From Auanema rhodensis (Eukaryota > Nematoda > Chromadorea > Rhabditida > Rhabditidae), in NCBI GenBank assembly GCA_964057225.1, contig OZ059896.1, positions 10,664,001 through 10,728,000 on the forward strand: a DNA stretch of 64,000 nt, given 5' to 3'. The notes below the pieces were generated by a model. That model worked only from the letters and a program-made list of their open reading frames with translations. It searched no databases and had not been told where the DNA came from. The position numbers and the translations under genes are program-made. Position 1 is the stretch's first letter, and every line of letters begins with the position of its first letter. Positions 58,108 to 64,000 of the stretch are shown here, piece after piece.

Positions 58108-61100
58108 GTTCTTTTCCAGATTTAAAGTTTTTATCAAACGATGTATACATTTATCTTGTGCATACGAGTATTTTTTCTGAGTAGCTTCATTTTGTTGATA
58201 GCTCTGCATGTTCCAATTTCTTGTCCTCTTTTACTTCTTCCCCTTCGATCTCGGAAATAATTGACAGGATCATACATACCAATGTATCGTTTTTCTTAAC
58301 CTTTTAACTGAGTATACCGTTTTATTTTTGCAAGATAAATGATTAGATTGGTATTTTATGTTTTAAAAACGAACCGAAGAAGTTTTTTTGCTGTATTGTG
58401 TATGAAATATATTCATTTATATATACAGTTATGCATATAAAATAACTCATAAAGTTCAAACTAGCTAAGAACCTTATTCAAATTGAAAACGCTGAAACGC
58501 TAGCTAATTTGGCGCAGTTTCTCGAAATTAAATGAACTAGCCGTGGAACATCATTGAAGTATTCAACAGGATGAACAATCTCAAGGATCTATTTCACTGT
58601 GTGTTCGTCGATTCATTATCCTCTTATAACTGCTGGTACAAGCCACTTTGCATTTACCTAACCAAGCTGGAGAAGCATTATTGAGAGCGATCAAAAGTTG
58701 GAGATTTCGTTTTCTTTTTTTATAAATTTTGCTTTCAGCTGTAGCCAAAGTATTATTGCCTTTTCACTTGTGCTTATGTAAATATATGAATATATACAGC
58801 TATTTGAATATGATATATCTAAATAGTATAATATTTCCTTTTTCAATTAAAGGTTATAACTTTGGTTTTTGTTCTGTTGTTTTGAATTTATTTATTTGAT
58901 CAAATCATTTTAAAGGAAAGGCTGTTGTCTAACCAAGTTTTGTTTCTGACAGTTCAAAGATCCAGAAAGGTTGTTTGTACGAATCTCAGCGAGAATATAT
59001 GAACAAGTTGAAGTCATCAAAGGGTCTCAGATTAATCAAATTATCAATTGTTCCCTTAGTTTCTTTGTATGGCTATGTATGTTCTTCATCTAACGTCATC
59101 ATGTCTTAACAGATTTCTAATTTATCTTCTCATATATGGATATGATTTCATATCCATTCTTATATTTATTTTATAAAAAAAGAATTTAATAATAATAATA
59201 TAGTTAATTGAACAGTTTTCATTTATTTTCTAACTTTTAATGAAATATTTATAAAAACTATTTGAATATAGGTTAAACTTCAATGTTTCATGATAACAAT
59301 TGTTAAGAGAAATTAATGATTAAGGTCAAAATGAAAATCGAAGTGAAACATTTTTTTCTTGGAACAGTTGAGAATTGTGCCACATTACATTTGTTAAATT
59401 TAGCGCTTCTTTATATTTCTTAATCATCATACTTACGATTATCCTTTACGAAGTATCGAAAATCTAAATTCGGTTTCAATTTGAAATTTTCTTAATTGCT
59501 AAAGAATTAATTGAACATGATCCTAAAAGTATTCAAGATGAACATCTCAATTTTACGTTTCCTTTATCTCATAATCGAAAACATTCATCTTCATTCATTT
59601 TCCTCACGATGATTTATACTCAAACTTAAACATTTCAATTCAAAACCTGATGAGAAAGGATTTAGTCATCATTTCTTAATTTCTATTTTTTAACGAAACT
59701 TTGTCATTAATTACTAAAATAGAAAAAGTATAAAGATATTCAGTCAAAGTACTTTTACTATATCATTTTTTTAAATTTTATTTGAATTATTATCTATAAT
59801 AACAGCGAATATCATGTAAAGTCTTGTATGTGAATTGAATTCAACATATATAAGTAATACTTAAACTATCCATTTATCCTAATTTTTTGTTTAAATTATA
59901 ATCATAAATTACAAATATAATAAGGTATCCAATTCTATTCGGATAGGACTATATGTTAGCATTATTTCGGCTACTCTTATCATTTTCCTTCAACCTGGGT
60001 TACTGGCCTCAATTAGCCATTTTCTCTTTGGATGACAGTTATGTTTTCGCTTTCAAGTCTCTCTGTTACTACTGCTTTCAATATATATCTCCCTATCTCT
60101 CTCTCTCTCTCTTTCTCCCCCCCTCTCTTCAAACCTCCGAATTTCGTTTCTTATATACTTTCTTATTGTAGATTCATTACATTACCACGAATATATGTTA
60201 ATGAATTATATTAACTTTTCTTTATTTTCTATGAATACATCTTTAATTCCTTTTTGCTATAATTAAATTTATTTGTTCTTAATTTAGAAGCTTTCAAATG
60301 AAAATTGTTGAAATAAGTTTTAAAGGATAAGATGAACCTTATACTATTCATAATTTTCAATTTATTATGACAAAATGAATAATTGTATAGATTCACATTT
60401 TATATATGTCCTGTCTTTATTCTGAGATACTGGTATTCAATGTAATAACTGTTCTTTTCTTTAAAACTCTTTGTTGTAATGAGAGAATAACCTAATATAT
60501 GTATATATACATATATGTTTGTTATTTTCTTATTCAGTAAAAACTGTCATTAACTTGTCAATATTGACAGATGTGTCACAATATTTCTAAAATTAAGAAC
60601 TACTTATTTGAATTTAAATTTTGATTCATTATTGTCTAATTGAACCTGAGTTTCATTCCTTTATTCTCAGTATGATCATACAAGTACTAGACCTATCTGG
60701 CACAAATATCACGATCATTGATTAATGAATATCGTTTTAGATGCCTTGTTACCAATGAATGTTATTTGAAAATTGAAATCTGGGTCACTAGGTATCATGA
60801 GCGCACAAATGAAACAATGCAAAACCCACTATTAGACAATATAATTAAGAAAATGGTGTTTCATTCTAGACTTCTGTTACCTTTTTTCGTAATCATTTTC
60901 AATTTGGGGGGATTGTACAATCATGACACAAACAAATCAAACTTTCATGTTTTATGTAAGTTTATCATGCTTGGAATGTCGTTATTCCTATGATGTTTGA
61001 GAAATCTTTCAGTTCATTCATTTCATGACTATATTCTTGATATAAGATATAAGAGTATTTCATTATGGATTTAAGAGAGAAAAGAGAGAAACGAAGCGAG

Positions 61101-61422
61101 AAATGGAGGTGAATAGGATGAGATGATGAAAGAAAAGCGAGAAAGGGAGTGGACTGTTACGCTAAGACTATCAGCAGATATCACTTTTTGTCTTCATCAA
61201 CGATTGATGTAACCTCCTTTTTAAGACAGGACCACATTTTTTTCGAACTTTCCGTTGACTTTGGAAAATCTTCGTCATTTTAATCTTAAACTGGTGTACA
61301 TATAATTTTTTATTTTTATTATTTATTTATTTATTTATTTATATATTTTATTCTATAATATTAATAATAAAAATATTAATGTTTTTAGGTTTACTATATC
61401 TATGTGTCATCCCAGATAAACA
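58108..61422. other. 3.3-kb intergenic region
   Basis: No gene is supported. It holds a (CT)n/C-rich tract (about 60091-60124), a (TTTA)n tract (about 61316-61345) and AT-rich sequence. The 60718-60993 frame (91 residues) has no recognisable motif. The right end is the cadherin promoter. Confidence 0.5.
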
Positions 61423-64000
61423 ATGAAGTATTTCATAAAATTAGTTTTATTGTTATTTGGAATAATCTGGTCGGTTAAAACTGACGAAAGTGAGTTTAAT
61501 AATTATTAGGTACAAGCTTGTAATACAAAGAATATATTCAGCAAGTTGTGTTTTTCCTGAATCTGAGATTCGTCCTTTCTTCTTTGAAGTAGCTTCCGAT
61601 GTTCCAATTGGCACTGTAATAGTAGATACAACAATAGAACCGCGTGATGCTCATATTCGTCTAGCTTCTGTGCGATCCAATATTGAGACGAATGTAATTA
61701 TTTCATTCTTGTCTTAAAGAGGATTCTTCTATTTTCAGGCAAATTTCACTTCTCACCTGACTATTCGATCAAGTCCGTCACAAGGTCGATTTCAAGTCAC
61801 TACAACTGATTTACTTCATTTGGCGAAATATCCCGCGAAGGATGAGCAACAGTATCTGTATGTGACTGTGATTTGTAACCAAAGAGCATATCCATTGATA
61901 ACGATAAGCATTAAATCAGCTAACACTGGCCCTCCAGAGTTTTATGATGAGCCATATTCAGTTACTATTCCAAAGGTTTATTATAACTATTCATATTACT
62001 TATCCAAGCTAAATTTGGTTTAAGGAATTACCAGTTGGAACAGTTTTTAATATTCCTGCTGTTGCAATTGATTGGGATCCTTCTCCATCATATAACGTTA
62101 CTTATGAACTTGAAGTTAGTCAATTTACTTCTTCAGTACATTAATTTTGAAAAATTTAGGATTCTTCTATGTTTACTTTGGTTCAAACTAAGAAGAAAAT
62201 CTTACCAAAACTTTCTTTGGGTATCGAAGATTGGTCTGATGATCAAAAGCCTCCAAGACTACAGCTTAAAGTTGCAGCACCCCTAGTTCTTCCAACTAAT
62301 GTAACCTTAATAGCAAAAGTAATTTTCAATCTGGTTCATATGTGATTCACTATTTGCGTTTTAGGACATTGGCCAACCGCAAAAATCAACAACAGCATTC
62401 ATTAGTATTACAGAACAAAAACAAAAAGAGGTTATAGAGAAAAAGTCTGAAACTAGAGATGAGCATTTCAAAGCTCATGCTTCAAAAATTCAAGTAATAA
62501 TAATAATTTTAAAGAATAGAATCTCAATTTCTCTATTATTTATTTAGAAAACCCTTCCATTACGTTTACCAACTGTTGAAGAGACAGAGAACGACCAACC
62601 AGTATCCTTCTCGCAATGTCATGCAGCTGTAATTCTAAATGAAAACGCTCCTAATGGAACATTTGTAACAAAATTAGAACTGATTAACAAGAATGAGGTT
62701 TATATTTTAATATTAATTAAAAGAAATAATAATAATTCTAATTCAGCCTACTGAAATGGTACTGGAAGATCCAGAAGGCACATTTAGTTTGAATGAAAAT
62801 GGTGAAATTTATGTTAAAGATAACAGAATAATTGATCGTGAACTATTCTCAACACTTGAGATTGTTGCTGAAATTAAGGTTTTTAAGAATAGAATTTCTT
62901 TTTTTTTTAATTTAAAAATGATTATAGAATGCTCCTAAGAGATCTATGTGCAAAAGAATTCGTTTACGTATAGATATTCATGATGAAAATGATAATAGAC
63001 CAGTATTTGAAAAAGAACAGTAAGAATATTCTCATATAATATTATGTTTTAAAATATTTTAATAGATATTGGTATCATTTATCTGATACAATTGCTGATG
63101 GAACTGAATTTGCTACATTAAAGGCACGAGATATTGATGAGGAAAGTCTTAGTTTTATTATCTTCTCTTTTAAAAATTTTATTTTTTAATATTTTTTATT
63201 ATTTCAGGATGAAAATGGACATGTATCATATCGTCTTCTCAATGCTTCTTCTGTTCCATTCAGATTACATCTTCATGGTAGAGATGCAGTTCTTACAACT
63301 AATGGTTACATTGGAGATTCTGATGTATATCATTTGCAAGTTGAAGCTCATGATCATGGTGTACCACCAAGGTAATATTCAAATGTTTCAGTAATTCATT
63401 GTGTTTATTCTTTTTTAGAACATCTATTGCTCCTGTTGATGTATTTGTTTTATCTTCAAAGCCTAAAACTTCAACCCCAAGTTCACCTCAACAACACAAT
63501 TCAATTGAAATTGTTGAGAAAACTGAGATAGAAGAAGTTTCACAAGATAAAGCTGATAATGTCAAACCTAACCCAACTACAACTACCACCCCCACAACAA
63601 CAACATCGGTAACTACAACATCTAGAAAACCAGAAGTAATGATTCATGGTTCATAAGTTGTTACTTACTGACTTACTTCTAGATCCGTGTTACCCTCCCA
63701 CGTCAACAGGCTGCACCAAATTTTGTCATCAATGACGTTAATACTGGTGATGAAACAATTGAATCAGCAGAATATATTGATGAAGAAGATTTGAAGGTTT
63801 GAGAGAAAAACTGAATAAACAACTGTTTTGATAAAATTAAGACCAGTGATGATTTTGGATTTACTTCTAATCATTATTATTATGAAGTATTTGGAGATCC
63901 AAGTGAAGATGATTTAATTGGAAGAGTTCTAGCTGAGCCTAATGCTCAAATGTATGGCATTGATAAGAAGGTTTGTAATAACAGTATAAATGAATGATTA
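61423..64000 (+). CDS. Cadherin-family cell-adhesion protein (5' part; runs off the window)
   Basis: Start at 61423 gives the signal peptide MKYFIKLVLLLFGIIWSVKT. Cadherin-type repeats follow. The first is divergent: FEVASDVPIGTVIVDTTI near residue 35 and YLYVTVICNQRAYPLITISI. A later, clearer repeat has INENGE-like SLNENGEIYVKDNRIIDREL and the calcium-binding linker DIHDENDNRPVFEK; the next has GTEFATLKARDIDEDENGHV and YHLQVEAHDHGVPPRTS. These are the DxNDN, DRE and AxD calcium motifs of the family. A Thr/Pro-rich, mucin-like spacer (PTTTTTPTTTTSV) follows, then another divergent repeat. About 12 short introns so far. The cytoplasmic part lies beyond the window, so classical, protocadherin or other subtype cannot be assigned. 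Confidence 0.85.

Overview
The window looks like a piece of a compact, AT-rich animal genome, most likely a nematode. Most introns are very short (about 40-60 bases, GT...AG) and host genes sit only a few hundred bases apart on both strands. Several starts lie just 3' of a splice-acceptor-like AG, as expected where a spliced leader is added. Many proteins resemble nematode family members: a CRIP/EXC-9 LIM protein, a DHS-28-type peroxisomal dehydrogenase, CRAL-TRIO plus GOLD, paired HORMA proteins, a short TERT and a BEL/Pao gag. No species call is possible from the sequence alone.

Layout. 1-4.2 kb: AT-rich, no supportable gene. 4.2-5.6 kb (+): single-pass membrane protein with a PPPY tail. 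7.0-8.0 kb (-): PLP homeostasis protein. 8.4-9.1 kb (+): unknown protein with a PP1-docking-like motif. 9.5-10.6 kb (-): myo-inositol oxygenase. 11.5-13.2 kb (-): SDR dehydrogenase ending in the peroxisomal signal SKL. 13.9-19.4 kb: a mobile-element nest with BEL/Pao remnants (-), a Maverick/Polinton-type protease fragment (+), three 316-bp tandem copies of the 3' end of a trypsin-like gene (-), and a GC-richer BEL/Pao LTR, tRNA-Gly primer site and broken gag (+). 20.3-22.0 kb (-): CRAL-TRIO/GOLD lipid carrier.

22.0-33.9 kb is a gene desert of about 12 kb with microsatellites and a few more complex islands. The gene-dense right half follows: a small Ser-rich protein (33.9-34.3, +), a CK1/TTBK-like kinase (35.2-36.6, +), SAS-6 (36.9-38.9, +), CRIP/EXC-9 (41.0-41.5, +), two tandem HORMA genes (42.2-46.0, +), a membrane-tethered multicopper oxidase (46.1-49.2, -), telomerase reverse transcriptase (49.9-52.4, -), FMC1 (52.7-53.1, +), condensin II CAP-H2 (53.6-56.3, +), RFC3 with a tRNA-Met(CAT) gene inside an intron (56.6-58.1, +), and the 5' part of a cadherin (61.4-64, +).

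The right half is rich in genome-maintenance and cell-division genes: centriole assembly (SAS-6), meiotic axis (HORMA pair), telomere synthesis (TERT), condensin II and the RFC clamp loader. The most notable observations are a 938-bp stretch shared by the two HORMA genes, introns included, with only three silent differences noticed; the 316-bp triplication joined to a Maverick-type relic; the nested tRNA gene; and a reduced TERT sharing a 272-bp divergent promoter with FMC1.
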